Shown here: in pieces, positions 20,038 through 29,164 of the stretch | Layout of the letters: each line of letters starts with the position of its first letter | Numbering within the stretch: the first letter of the stretch is position 1 | DNA from: Dyella telluris | GTDB lineage: Bacteria; Pseudomonadota; Gammaproteobacteria; Xanthomonadales; Rhodanobacteraceae | Direction: 5' to 3' | Assembly (NCBI RefSeq): GCF_014297575.1 | Contig: NZ_CP060412.1 | Location: 2,108,001-2,172,000 of the forward strand | Length of the DNA: 64,000 nucleotides | Translations under genes and position numbers: made by a program | Notes under the pieces: generated by a model | Database searches by the model: none | Told to the model about the DNA's origin: nothing | What the model saw: the letters and a program-made list of their open reading frames with translations, nothing else

Positions 20038-22041
20038 ATGCTTGCCCATCCCGACCTAGCCAAGCTGATCTTCGGTCGACTCACACTGGATTCGTTGCCG
20101 CTGCACGTACCCATCGTGTTGGGGACGTTTGTCGTCGTGGCCATCCTGGGGATCGCGCTGTTGGGCGCCATCACCTACTACAAGCTGTGGGGATATCTGT
20201 GGCACGAGTGGTTCACCAGCATCGACCACAAGAAGATCGGCATCATGTACATGATCCTGGGCTTCGTGATGCTGCTGCGCGGCTTCTCGGACGCCATCAT
20301 GATGCGCGCCCAGCAGGCCATAGCCTTCGGTGACTCGCAGGGCTACCTTCCACCTGAGCATTACGACCAGATCTTCACTGCCCACGGCGTGATCATGATC
20401 TTCTTCGTCGCCATGCCGATGGTGACGGGCTTGATGAACTTCGTCATGCCGCTGCAGATTGGCGCTCGCGACGTCGCGTTTCCCTTCCTCAACAACTTCA
20501 GCTTCTGGATGACGGTTGCCGGTGCCCTGCTGGTGATGACATCCCTCTTTGTCGGCGAGTTTGCGCGCACCGGCTGGCTTGCCTACCCGCCCTTGTCGGA
20601 CATCGTGTCCAGCCCGGATGCCGGCGTGGACTACTACATCTGGGCACTACAGATAGCAGGCGTAGGAACAACGTTATCAGGCATCAACCTGCTGGTGACC
20701 ATCGTCAAGATGCGCGCTCCCGGCATGGCGCTGATGAAGATGCCGGTGTTCACCTGGACGTCGCTGTGCACCAACGTGTTGATCGTCGCCGCCTTCCCGG
20801 TGCTCACAGTCTGCCTTGCGCTGCTGGCGCTGGATCGCTACGTCGGCACCAACTTCTTCACGACCGAGCTTGGCGGCAACGCCATGATGTACGTGAACCT
20901 GATCTGGATCTGGGGTCATCCGGAGGTTTACATCCTGGTGTTGCCGGCGTTCGGCATCTTCTCCGAGGTCACCGCCACCTTCAGTCGCAAGCCATTGTTT
21001 GGCTACGCGTCGATGGTGTACGCCACGGTGGTGATCACGGTACTGTCCTACCTGGTGTGGCTGCACCACTTCTTCACCATGGGGTCGGGTGCGAGCGTCA
21101 ACTCGTTCTTCGGCATCACCACGATGATCATCTCCATCCCTACCGGGGCGAAGATTTTCAACTGGCTGTTCACCATGTATCGCGGCCGCGTGGATTTCCA
21201 GCTGCCGATGATGTGGACCGTGGCCTTCATGGTCACCTTCGTCATCGGTGGCATGACCGGCGTGTTGCTGGCTGTGCCGCCGGCGGATTTCTCGCTGCAC
21301 AACAGCCTGTTCCTGATCGCTCACTTCCACAACGTGATCATCGGCGGCGTGCTGTTCGGGCTGTTTGCCGGCATTACCTACTGGTTCCCCAAGGCCTTCG
21401 GCTTCCGGCTCGATCCGTTCTGGGGCAAATGTTCGTTCTGGCTATGGGTTACGGGCTTCTATTTCGCCTTCATGCCGCTGTACGTGCTCGGCCTGATGGG
21501 CATCACGCGCCGCCTCAGCCACTTCGACGATCCGTCGCTGCAGATCTGGTTTGTGATCGCTGCGTTCGGGGCGTTCCTCATCGCGCTTGGCATCGCGTGC
21601 AACATCATCCAGTTCATCGTCAGCTTCCGTAACCGCGAGAAGCTGCGCGACTTCACCGGTGATCCATGGGGTGGTCGTACGCTGGAGTGGTCCACCTCGT
21701 CGCCGCCGCCGAAGTACAACTTCGCCTTTACGCCGCTGGTGCACGATCACGACGCGTGGTGGATGATGAAGAAGCATCACTATCAGCGCCCCCTCAGCGG
21801 CTTCATCCCGATCCACATGCCACTCAACACCGGTGCGGGCATCATCATGGGTGGCCTGAGCTTCGTGTTCGGCTTTGCCATGATCTGGTACATGTGGCCG
21901 TTGGCAGCAGTATCGTTCTTCGCGCTGCTCGCGGTAGGCATTGGCCACACCTTCAACTATCACCGCGACTACTACCTGAGCGCGGATGAAGTGACCCGCA
22001 TCGAAGCATCCCGCACGGAGCTGCTGGCGAGCCATGTCTGA
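20038..22041 (+). CDS. cyoB: Ubiquinol oxidase subunit I
   Basis: 667 residues, the large heme-copper oxidase subunit of the Cyo complex, which reduces oxygen at the heme-Cu-B centre and pumps protons. Metal ligands are all visible: [11 protein letters not shown] (low-spin heme His), WGHPEVYIL (Cu-B His with the cross-linked Tyr), WLHHFFTMG (Cu-B His pair) and [12 protein letters not shown] (both axial heme His). The N-terminal quinol-oxidase extension is present. I take the ATG at 20038. The GTG at 20026 would add four residues. It overlaps cyoC by 8 bp. Confidence 0.96.
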   Translation: MLAHPDLAKLIFGRLTLDSLPLHVPIVLGTFVVVAILGIALLGAITYYKLWGYLWHEWFTSIDHKKIGIMYMILGFVMLLRGFSDAIMMRAQQAIAFGDSQGYLPPEHYDQIFTAHGVIMIFFVAMPMVTGLMNFVMPLQIGARDVAFPFLNNFSFWMTVAGALLVMTSLFVGEFARTGWLAYPPLSDIVSSPDAGVDYYIWALQIAGVGTTLSGINLLVTIVKMRAPGMALMKMPVFTWTSLCTNVLIVAAFPVLTVCLALLALDRYVGTNFFTTELGGNAMMYVNLIWIWGHPEVYILVLPAFGIFSEVTATFSRKPLFGYASMVYATVVITVLSYLVWLHHFFTMGSGASVNSFFGITTMIISIPTGAKIFNWLFTMYRGRVDFQLPMMWTVAFMVTFVIGGMTGVLLAVPPADFSLHNSLFLIAHFHNVIIGGVLFGLFAGITYWFPKAFGFRLDPFWGKCSFWLWVTGFYFAFMPLYVLGLMGITRRLSHFDDPSLQIWFVIAAFGAFLIALGIACNIIQFIVSFRNREKLRDFTGDPWGGRTLEWSTSSPPPKYNFAFTPLVHDHDAWWMMKKHHYQRPLSGFIPIHMPLNTGAGIIMGGLSFVFGFAMIWYMWPLAAVSFFALLAVGIGHTFNYHRDYYLSADEVTRIEASRTELLASHV

Positions 22042-22669
22042 GATATCCAACACCTTGCCCGGTCGTGGGCCCCATCAGCCGCTGGTGTTCCACGACACCC
22101 ACGAGAGCCACCCGGCGAACGGCACCCTGCTGGGGTTCTGGGTCTACCTGATGAGCGACTGCCTCATCTTCGCCTGCCTGTTCGCCGCCTATGGCGTACT
22201 GGGGCGCGAATACGCCGGCGGGCCCACCGCGCAGGAGGTGCTGGAGCTGCCGGCAGTCGCGGTGAATACCTCGCTGCTGCTGCTCTCCTCGATCACCTAC
22301 GGTTTCGCCGTGCTGGCCATGCAGCGCAACCAGCGCAACCCGATGCTGGTGTGGCTGGTGATTACCGGGCTGCTTGGCGCAGGGTTCATCACGCTGGAAC
22401 TGCGCGAGTTCGCCCATCTCATATCCATTGGCGCGGGGCCGCAGCGCAGCGCGTTCCTGTCCTCGTTTTTCACCCTGGTGGGCACGCACGGCCTGCATGT
22501 GACCTGCGGCCTGATCTGGCTGGTGGTGCTGATCACCCAGGTACTGAAGAAGGGCCTGATCAGCGCCAACAAGCGTCGCCTGCTGTGCCTGTCGATGTTC
22601 TGGCACTTCCTCGACGTGGTCTGGGTGGGTGTCTTCAGCTTCGTCTATCTGATGGGAGTACTGCCATGA
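22034..22669 (+). CDS. cyoC: Ubiquinol oxidase subunit III
   Basis: 211 residues with five predicted membrane spans, matching the bacterial CyoC length. The conserved [14 protein letters not shown] and [18 protein letters not shown] segments are diagnostic of heme-copper oxidase subunit III. The start overlaps the end of cyoB and the stop overlaps the cyoD start (ATGA), so translation is tightly coupled. Confidence 0.95.
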   Translation: MSEISNTLPGRGPHQPLVFHDTHESHPANGTLLGFWVYLMSDCLIFACLFAAYGVLGREYAGGPTAQEVLELPAVAVNTSLLLLSSITYGFAVLAMQRNQRNPMLVWLVITGLLGAGFITLELREFAHLISIGAGPQRSAFLSSFFTLVGTHGLHVTCGLIWLVVLITQVLKKGLISANKRRLLCLSMFWHFLDVVWVGVFSFVYLMGVLP

Positions 22670-23055
22670 GTGCGCACGACGAGCTGCACGCCCACGGCGA
22701 CGACCGCGGGCACGACGAGGATTTCGGCATCCACGCCACTTTCAGTGGCTACATGACCGGCTTTGTGGCGTCGGTGGTGCTCACCGTCATCCCGTTCTGG
22801 CTGGTGATGGGCCATGTGATCACCAAGTCCAGTACCGCGGCGGTGATCATCCTGGCGTTGGCCGCGGTGCAGATCGTGGTGCACATGATCTACTTCCTGC
22901 ATATGAACGCGAAATCGGAAGGCGGCTGGAACATGCTCGCGCTGGTGTTTACCATCGTACTGGTGGTCATCACGCTGAGCGGGTCGATCTGGATCATGTA
23001 TCACCTCAACAGCAACATGATGCCGTCGATGATGGATCCGTCGAACCTGCCCTGA
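22666..23055 (+). CDS. cyoD: Ubiquinol oxidase subunit IV
   Basis: 129 residues. A His/Asp-rich N-terminus (HAHGDDRGHDEDFG) is followed by three membrane spans and the family motif VHMIYFLHMN. CyoD stabilises the Cu-B site of subunit I. The C-terminus is extended by a Met-rich tail (NSNMMPSMMDP). In E. coli the next gene would be cyoE. Here a SURF1 gene follows instead. Confidence 0.93.
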   Translation: MSAHDELHAHGDDRGHDEDFGIHATFSGYMTGFVASVVLTVIPFWLVMGHVITKSSTAAVIILALAAVQIVVHMIYFLHMNAKSEGGWNMLALVFTIVLVVITLSGSIWIMYHLNSNMMPSMMDPSNLP

Positions 23056-23089
23056 CGATCCATTCCCCGTCCCGAACCATGGTTTTCCG

Positions 23090-23857
23090 ATGAGTGTTGC
23101 TGAAGAACCGGGCCGCCAGCCGCGCGGCCCCGTGGCGCTGGCCCTGCTGGCCCTGCTTGGCGTGATCCTGTTTTCCGGCTTCGTGGCCCTGGGCACCTGG
23201 CAGGTTTACCGGCTGGGGTGGAAGCGCGACCTGATCGCGCGGGTGGAAACGCGCGTGCACGCACCCGCCGTGACCGCACCGGGGCCGGACCAGTGGAGCA
23301 GCATCACCGCCGAGTCCGCCGAGTATCGCCACGTGCAGTTGCAAGGTCACTTTCTGTATGACCGCCGGACCCTGGTCTGGGCCGCCACGGATTTCGGCAG
23401 CGGCTATTGGCTGATGACACCGTTGCAGCAGGCGGATGGCACTATCGTGCTGGTCAATCGCGGCTTCGTGCCGGCCGACTGGTGCGGCGTCAACGGCAGC
23501 TGCGCGGCCGCGCCCACCGGCGACACCACGGTGACGGGTTTGCTGCGGGTGAGCGAGACCGCGCGACCGCTCCGCCACAACGACCCGGCGCGCAACAGCT
23601 GGTATACGCGCGATGTCGCCGCCATCGCCACCGCGCGCGGGCTCACCCACGTTGCACCTTATTTCGTCGATGAAGAGGCCGCGCCTGGCACGCTGGAGGT
23701 CGGCAAGCATGCATGGCCGCAGGGCGGGCTCACGGTGATCTCGTTCCCCAACAATCACCTCAGCTACCTGATTACCTGGTATCTGCTGGCGCTGATGGTG
23801 CTGGGGGCTGGCATTTACGTGGCGCGGGACGAGAAGCGGCTGCGCCGGGGGCGATAG
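23090..23857 (+). CDS. SURF1-family oxidase assembly factor
   Basis: 255 residues with the SURF1 topology: one N-terminal span (LALLGVILFSGFVALGTWQVYRL), a large periplasmic domain with VLVNRGFVPADW, and one C-terminal span (NNHLSYLITWYLLALMVLGAGI). SURF1 proteins handle heme a for terminal oxidases. It begins 34 bp after cyoD and so belongs to the operon. In Paracoccus a SURF1 copy is dedicated to a ba3-type quinol oxidase. Its presence here, with no cyoE next to it, hints that this Cyo complex may carry heme A. That is an inference. Confidence 0.88.
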   Translation: MSVAEEPGRQPRGPVALALLALLGVILFSGFVALGTWQVYRLGWKRDLIARVETRVHAPAVTAPGPDQWSSITAESAEYRHVQLQGHFLYDRRTLVWAATDFGSGYWLMTPLQQADGTIVLVNRGFVPADWCGVNGSCAAAPTGDTTVTGLLRVSETARPLRHNDPARNSWYTRDVAAIATARGLTHVAPYFVDEEAAPGTLEVGKHAWPQGGLTVISFPNNHLSYLITWYLLALMVLGAGIYVARDEKRLRRGR

Positions 23858-23868
23858 CCCTGTCCCTT

Positions 23869-23951
23869 GCATGAGCGCACTCGTGCGCGACCGTTGCGTC
23901 AATCCTTTCGGTAACGCCGGAAGACGCTGTCGCGCACGAGTGCGCTCCTAC
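23869..23951. repeat. REP-like inverted pair, copy 2
   Basis: Forward unit at 23869-23892 (ATGAGCGCACTCGTGCGCGA) and inverted unit at 23929-23951 (GTCGCGCACGAGTGCGCTCC), separated by about 36 bp. It fills the gap between the convergent SURF1 and DUF2501 genes and may serve as their transcription stop. Confidence 0.8.
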
Positions 23952-23968
23952 ACCAGGCATGGGTGCCC

Positions 23969-24508
23969 TTACATCTTCAGGAACGACTTGCCCTGCTTCA
24001 GCACGGTGTCGCACACCTTGGTGGTCATCTGCGACTTGAGGTCGCTGGAGCCGCCACCCAGACTATTCAGATCCATGCTCTGCCCGTCGTGGCCCTGCAG
24101 GATGCCCTTGGCACCGCTGAGGTAACCGGGATCGTTGGTGGCGCTGCCCGAGGTCGAGGCCGTGCTGTCGGAAGATTTCTTCTTGCTGCCGGTGAGCTGG
24201 CCGAGCATGTCGCTCGTGCTCGAACCGGAGCCCGAACTGCTGCTGGACGAGTTGGAACCACCGCCCAGCTTGCCCATCAACTGGTTCTGGATGCCTGAGG
24301 CGCCAGAGTTGCCGCCGAGGTAATTGTTCTTCACGCAGTACTCCAGCAGGCCCGCCACATTGCCCATGCTTCCGGATGTCATGGAGCTGCTGCCACCGGG
24401 GATCATGCTGCCGAGCTTGCCCAGGTCCTGCGCGCCGCTGGTGCTGCAGGCCAGGCTGAGGGCGATGGCCATGCCGGCCGTACCGATGCTGCCGATGCGC
24501 TTGTTCAT
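23969..24508 (-). CDS. Exported DUF2501-like protein
   Basis: 179 residues with a signal peptide (GMAIALSLACSTSGA). The mature part has NVAGLLEYCVKNNYLGG, then a low-complexity Ser/Gly tract (about residues 85-100) and a C-terminal VCDTVLKQGKSFLKM segment with a second Cys. This matches the DUF2501 (YjjA-like) family of periplasmic proteins of unknown function. The start at 24508 begins the signal peptide. The upstream in-frame ATG would add a charged leader. Confidence 0.7.
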   Translation of the reverse strand: MNKRIGSIGTAGMAIALSLACSTSGAQDLGKLGSMIPGGSSSMTSGSMGNVAGLLEYCVKNNYLGGNSGASGIQNQLMGKLGGGSNSSSSSSGSGSSTSDMLGQLTGSKKKSSDSTASTSGSATNDPGYLSGAKGILQGHDGQSMDLNSLGGGSSDLKSQMTTKVCDTVLKQGKSFLKM

Positions 24509-24708
24509 GTGTGTCCCTCCGTCAGGTGCGGGCATTGAACACCGCGCATCGTTACGGGGGCGTCAGCGTAGGCCGGGGCTGCACGTTTTTCAGACGAATG
24601 CGCATGTAGATGGTACGCGCGTAGCATGATACGGCCAGGCCGGTTCCGTTCAGTCCGTGAACGGACCGCATGTGTCGCAGCCTCCACCCGACCGATGGAA
24701 GACTCTTG

Positions 24709-25074
24709 ATGAAACGATATGTGGTTCCCGCCTTGGCCATGACGCTGCTTGCCGCCTGCTCCAGTGCCGGCAGCCTACGCAATTCCAAACCCACGGCGTC
24801 CTATGCAGGTGCCGGCAGCGCAGGCGACATCGCGTCCTGTGTTTCCAATGCATGGGGGACCAAGCCCGTGCATCTGGAGTCGCATGTGCTGTACACCGGT
24901 ACGACCATCGAGATCCACAAGACGCCGGACGGCCCTGCGGTGGCGCTGGTGGACATCAAGCCGGTGAGCGACCGCACCGTGGCCACGTATTACTCGAACT
25001 TCGACGAGGATGACACCTGGTACTTCGAACAGGTCGCCCATTGCGTCGATACGACGCCACCGCCGCCGCAGTAA
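24709..25074 (+). CDS. Small putative lipoprotein
   Basis: 121 residues. The N-terminus MKRYVVPALAMTLLAAC is a lipoprotein signal with lipobox LAAC. The mature protein has CVSNAWG and a second Cys near the end (HCVD), which could form a disulfide, and finishes in a Pro-rich tail. The pattern ASCVSNAWGT...PVHLESHVLYTGTTIEI resembles small exported proteins found beside others in this order, but I do not recognise a named family. The ATG at 24709 was chosen because it begins the signal. Confidence 0.7.
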   Translation: MKRYVVPALAMTLLAACSSAGSLRNSKPTASYAGAGSAGDIASCVSNAWGTKPVHLESHVLYTGTTIEIHKTPDGPAVALVDIKPVSDRTVATYYSNFDEDDTWYFEQVAHCVDTTPPPPQ

Positions 25075-25112
25075 GCATCGCGAGGTGGCCCGCGCCGGCG
25101 GGCCACCTGTGC

Positions 25113-25637
25113 TCAGAGGTTGCGGAACACCATCGACATCGACGAGCCGAGCCCGTCGCGCGGCACGCGCACCACGTTGAGCGAATAGCCCGCACCGTTC
25201 GGCAGGGCGCGATCGGCCTTCAGACCCCCGTCGACGTGCGTTACCGCGCCATTGCCCTGCAACGAGGCGCTGACTGCATCGTACGGTGCGGGAGCCAGCA
25301 CAAGCCTGGCCACGGCGCGGGCGCGTTCCAGCCACTGCGCATCGCTCGAGGCATCGTCACCGGCAATCCACAGGCGTGCCGAAAGCGCGGGCGTCACGCA
25401 GCCCGTGGTGGCCACTCGCAACACGTCGCCATTGGCATACATCAACGTGGCCCGTGTACCGGATGGATCCAGCACCACGGTCTGCACACCAGGCTCGGCC
25501 TTCAGGTGCGTCATATCCATGCTGAGAGGGCGGACCGGGCAACCGGCGGAGGCCTCATCGGCTCGCGCCGGCACGCCAGCGGCAGCCATCCATGCCCATC
25601 CCGACAGCAACACACATCCCAGAACGCCGACGCGCAT
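25113..25637 (-). CDS. Exported protein of unknown function
   Basis: 174 residues with a signal peptide (MRVGVLGCVLLSGWAWMAAAGVPARA). A GGGGGAG box lies just upstream of the ATG at 25637, which decides the start. The mature part looks beta-rich (GVQTVVLDPSGTRATLMYANGDVLRVATTGC) with two Cys that may pair. I recognise no family. It is convergent with the small lipoprotein gene and lies downstream of eda on the same strand, 79 bp away, so it could be read through from the Entner-Doudoroff operon. Confidence 0.6.
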   Translation of the reverse strand: MRVGVLGCVLLSGWAWMAAAGVPARADEASAGCPVRPLSMDMTHLKAEPGVQTVVLDPSGTRATLMYANGDVLRVATTGCVTPALSARLWIAGDDASSDAQWLERARAVARLVLAPAPYDAVSASLQGNGAVTHVDGGLKADRALPNGAGYSLNVVRVPRDGLGSSMSMVFRNL

Positions 25638-25716
25638 CGAAACTCCCCCGGTGGTCGATGCGGCCGACTCTGACATGAACGGGAGAGGGCCGCCATGGTC
25701 CCCTCCGCAGCGGGGA

Positions 25717-26358
25717 TCAACGCAGCGCGGCAGCCTCGCGCGCCAGCGCTTCGATGCCACTCCAGTCGCCGTTGCGCAGCTTGTCCGCTGGCGTGAGCCA
25801 GGAGCCGCCGACGCACACCACGTTGGGCAGCGAGAGGAACTCCGGCGCGCTGCTCAGGCTGATGCCGCCGGTGGGGCAGAAGGTGACCTGCGGCAGCGGG
25901 CTCGCCCAGGCGCCCAGCAGCTTGTGGCCGCCGGCCGGAACCGCGGGGAAGAACTTCAGGAAACGATAGCCGCGCTCCAGCAGTGTCATCACTTCGCTGG
26001 CGGTAGCCGCACCCGGCAAGAGCGGCAGGTCGCTGTCGTCGGCGGCATCGAGCAGGCCCGGCGACACGCCAGGCGACACCGCGAACTTGGCGCCGGCCTT
26101 GTGGGCCGCGCGCAGGTCTTTGGCACTCAGCACGGTGCCCACGCCCACCACGGCACCTTCCACTTCTTCGGCGATGGCCTTGATGGCATCCAGTGCGGCC
26201 GGCGTGCGCAGGGTGACTTCAATGGCGGGAATGCCGCCGGCCACCAGCGCGCGCGCCATCGGCACCGCATGGCGCGCGTCCTCGATGATCACCACGGGTA
26301 CCACCGGCGCGAGGCGCAGCGTGGACTCGACCTGCTTCTGCTTGTTTTCGATGCTCAT
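25717..26358 (-). CDS. eda: 2-keto-3-deoxy-6-phosphogluconate aldolase
   Basis: 213 residues, the usual KDPG aldolase length. It cleaves KDPG to pyruvate and glyceraldehyde 3-phosphate. [13 protein letters not shown] (catalytic Glu), SPGVSPGLL, and the Schiff-base Lys in FLKFFPA are present, followed by FCPTGGIS for phosphate binding. It ends the zwf-pgl-edd-eda operon, 52 bp after edd. Confidence 0.96.
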   Translation of the reverse strand: MSIENKQKQVESTLRLAPVVPVVIIEDARHAVPMARALVAGGIPAIEVTLRTPAALDAIKAIAEEVEGAVVGVGTVLSAKDLRAAHKAGAKFAVSPGVSPGLLDAADDSDLPLLPGAATASEVMTLLERGYRFLKFFPAVPAGGHKLLGAWASPLPQVTFCPTGGISLSSAPEFLSLPNVVCVGGSWLTPADKLRNGDWSGIEALAREAAALR

Positions 26359-26410
26359 GGCGTTCCGTGAATGTCGATGATGGAAAGACCGCTGATCAGG
26401 TCAGGCCTGA

Positions 26411-28228
26411 TCAAAACACGCCCGCGCCGAGGTCGGCGGTGGTGGCGTTGCGGCGGAACAGGCCGAACAGTTCGCGGCCCAGGCCAAACTGGTGCGCGGA
26501 AAGATCCGCCGTGGCCGGCACGCGCGCCTCGAACTCGGCCAACTCCACCAGCACGTCCAGGCGACCGTTGACGGCGTCCAGGCGGATGATGTCGCCATCG
26601 CGGATGCTGGCGATGGGGCCGTTGTCCTGCGCCTCCGGCGTCACGTGGATGGCCGCCGGCACGCGGCCCGATGCGCCGGACATGCGACCATCGGTAAGCA
26701 GTGCGATGCGATGGCCACGATCCTGCAGCACCGAAAGCGTCGGGGTGAGCTTGTGCAGTTCCGGCATGCCGATGGCCTGCGGGCCCTGGAAGCGCACCAC
26801 GGCGATGAAGTCGCGATTGAGTTCGCCGCGCTCGAAGGCCTTGCGCACGTCATCCTGGTCATGGAACACGATGGCAGGTGCTTCGATGACCAGGCGATCA
26901 TCCGGCACCGACGAGACCTTGATTACCGCGCGGCCGAGGTTGCCCGACAGCATGCGCAGGCCGCCGTCGGCGCGGAACGGTTCGGCCGCACCGCGCAGTA
27001 CGCCGCGGTTGCCGCTTTCCTTTGACACCGGCATCCACGCGAGCGCGCCATGCGCGTCCAGCTGCGGCACCTGCGTATAGCCGTCCATGCCGGTGCCGAA
27101 CACCGTGCGCACGTCCGCGTGCAGCAGGCCATGGCTCAACAGCTGGTCGATCAGGAAGGCCATGCCGCCCGCTTCGTGGAACTGGTTCACGTCCGCATAG
27201 CCGTTCGGGTACACGCGGGCCAGCAGCGGAATCACCGACGACAGCGCGTCGAAATCATCCCAGCGCAGCTCGATGCCCGCGGCGCGCGCAATGGCCACCA
27301 GGTGCAGCAGGTGGTTGGTGGATCCACCCGTGGCGTGCAGGCCGATGACGCCGTTGATGATGGCACGCTCATCGATGATCTGGCCCAGCGGCAGGTACGA
27401 CGAACCCGGCGCGCTCAGCTCGGCCACGCGCAGCACGGCTTCACGCGTCAGAGCGTCGCGCAGCGGCGTATCCGGCGCGACGAAGCTGGAACCCGGCAGG
27501 TGCAGGCCCATGATCTCCATCAGCATCTGGTTGGAGTTGGCGGTGCCATAGAATGTGCAGGTACCCGCCGCGTGATACGAGGCGGCTTCTGCTTCCAGCA
27601 GCTCGGCCTTCGTGGCCTTGCCTTCGGCGTACGCCTGGCGGACCTTGGATTTCTGTTCGTTGCTGATGCCGCTGGGCATCGGGCCGCTCGGCACGAAGAT
27701 GCCCGGCAGATGGCCAAAGCTCAGCGCGCCGATCAGCAGGCCCGGCACGATCTTGTCGCAGATGCCCAGGTACATGGCGCCGTCGAACATGTCGTGCGAA
27801 AGCGACACCGCCGTGGCCATGGCGATCAGGTCGCGCGAGAACAGCGACATCTCCATGCCGGCACGACCCTGCGTGACGCCATCGCACATCGCCGGCACGC
27901 CGCCGGCCATCTGGGCAGTGATGCCGGCTTCGCGTGCAATGTTGCGGATCAGCTCCGGGTAGCGCTCGAACGGCTGGTGCGCCGAAAGCATGTCGTTGTA
28001 CGAATTGATGATGGCGAGGTTGGGCGTGTGGCCTTCGCGCAGACGCTCCTTGTCGGTCGGGCCGCAGGCCGCGAAACCATGGGCCAGGTTGCCGCACGAC
28101 AGGCGCTCGCGATGCGGCCCATTGCCCTGTGCGGCCTCGATGCGGCGCAGGTACTCGGCGCGCGACTGCTGGCTACGCTCGCGCAGGCGTTCGGTGACTT
28201 CGACGAGGACGGGGTGCAGCACACTCAT
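26411..28228 (-). CDS. edd: 6-phosphogluconate dehydratase
   Basis: 605 residues, full-length Edd of the IlvD/Edd family, which dehydrates 6-phosphogluconate to KDPG. Cysteines expected to hold the Fe-S cluster are seen in [18 protein letters not shown] and GICDKIVPG. The C-terminal [19 protein letters not shown] is the family signature. This is the committed step of the Entner-Doudoroff route. No gluconate kinase or phosphofructokinase gene is in the window, so ED is probably the main route for glucose here. Confidence 0.97.
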   Translation of the reverse strand: MSVLHPVLVEVTERLRERSQQSRAEYLRRIEAAQGNGPHRERLSCGNLAHGFAACGPTDKERLREGHTPNLAIINSYNDMLSAHQPFERYPELIRNIAREAGITAQMAGGVPAMCDGVTQGRAGMEMSLFSRDLIAMATAVSLSHDMFDGAMYLGICDKIVPGLLIGALSFGHLPGIFVPSGPMPSGISNEQKSKVRQAYAEGKATKAELLEAEAASYHAAGTCTFYGTANSNQMLMEIMGLHLPGSSFVAPDTPLRDALTREAVLRVAELSAPGSSYLPLGQIIDERAIINGVIGLHATGGSTNHLLHLVAIARAAGIELRWDDFDALSSVIPLLARVYPNGYADVNQFHEAGGMAFLIDQLLSHGLLHADVRTVFGTGMDGYTQVPQLDAHGALAWMPVSKESGNRGVLRGAAEPFRADGGLRMLSGNLGRAVIKVSSVPDDRLVIEAPAIVFHDQDDVRKAFERGELNRDFIAVVRFQGPQAIGMPELHKLTPTLSVLQDRGHRIALLTDGRMSGASGRVPAAIHVTPEAQDNGPIASIRDGDIIRLDAVNGRLDVLVELAEFEARVPATADLSAHQFGLGRELFGLFRRNATTADLGAGVF

Positions 28229-28296
28229 GTTCGAACTCCGGAAGCATCAGGTGGCGCGCGACGCGCGCCGGTGTATCGGGGCGGTGCCGTCGATGC

Positions 28297-29010
28297 TCAG
28301 GGGCACCAGTAGACGGACACCGGCACGCGTGGCTGGGTCAGCACCGAGCGCACGGGGAAATTCACCGCCTCGCCCGCGCCCTGCTGCGCATCGGCCAGCA
28401 ACTGGCGCTTGGCCTCGCCTTCGATATGCAGGAACAGCGCACGTGTATCGAGCAGCGCGGACAAGGTAAAGGTGATGCGCGGTTCGCCGGCGCCAGGCGC
28501 ACGCATCGGCAGGACGCGCGCTGCATTGTTCAGGTCCAGCGCTTCGGGCAGGCGATCGCCACCGGGAAAGAACGAGGCGGTGTGGCCGTCATTGCCCATG
28601 CCCAGGATCACCGCGTCAAACGGCAGCGCCAGCGACGCCAGGCGCGCACGCACCGTGACCAGGCCAGCCTCGGGTGTCGGCGCGTCGGAATAGAGCGGCA
28701 CGAACTGCGCGGCGGTGGCGTCGTGCTGCAGCAGCATTGCCTTCACCATCGCGGCATTGGAGCGCTCGTTGCTCTCCGGCACCCAGCGCTCGTCCACCAG
28801 CGTCACCTGCACCTTCGCCCAGTCCAGCGACTGGCGTGACAACTGCTCGAAGAAGCGTTTCGGCGTGCTGCCACCGGATACCGCCAGCAGCGCATGGCCG
28901 CGCTCGGCGATGCCTGCGCGCAGGCGGTCGGCAATCTGTTCGGCCAGTGCCGCGGCGAGCGCGTGGCCATCGGGGAAGTCGTGAGTGGTGACGTTGGCAG
29001 AGTCAGACAT
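28297..29010 (-). CDS. pgl: 6-phosphogluconolactonase
   Basis: 237 residues, DevB/SOL-type lactonase that hydrolyses 6-phosphogluconolactone. Motifs: SGGSTPKRFFEQL, TLVDERWVP and GMGNDGHTASFFPG, all in the expected order. It sits between zwf and edd in pathway order. A perfect 11-bp hairpin lies in the 154-bp gap between zwf and pgl. Confidence 0.95.
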   Translation of the reverse strand: MSDSANVTTHDFPDGHALAAALAEQIADRLRAGIAERGHALLAVSGGSTPKRFFEQLSRQSLDWAKVQVTLVDERWVPESNERSNAAMVKAMLLQHDATAAQFVPLYSDAPTPEAGLVTVRARLASLALPFDAVILGMGNDGHTASFFPGGDRLPEALDLNNAARVLPMRAPGAGEPRITFTLSALLDTRALFLHIEGEAKRQLLADAQQGAGEAVNFPVRSVLTQPRVPVSVYWCP

Positions 29011-29112
29011 GGCGGAAGAAGGCTAGGGCTGCGCGGGAGAACACGCGTGGCGGAGGAGGATGGTGCGAAGCGAAGGCATATCGTCGAGGGACAAGGCTAA
29101 GTCCCCGGGTGC

Positions 29113-29139
29113 CATGCACGGGTGAAGTACCCGTGCATG
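29113..29139. promoter_or_regulatory. Intercistronic hairpin between zwf and pgl
   Basis: Perfect palindrome CATGCACGGGT / ACCCGTGCATG with a 5-nt loop, 26 bp after the zwf stop. No T run follows, so a processing or stability element is more likely than a terminator. Confidence 0.55.
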
Positions 29140-29164
29140 ACTTTCAATCCATCCGAACGAAGAC

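Noticed and set aside
24653..24666. GTCCGT-GA-ACGGAC palindrome before the small lipoprotein gene
   Set aside because: Only 6-bp arms and no clear promoter context, so chance is a sufficient explanation.
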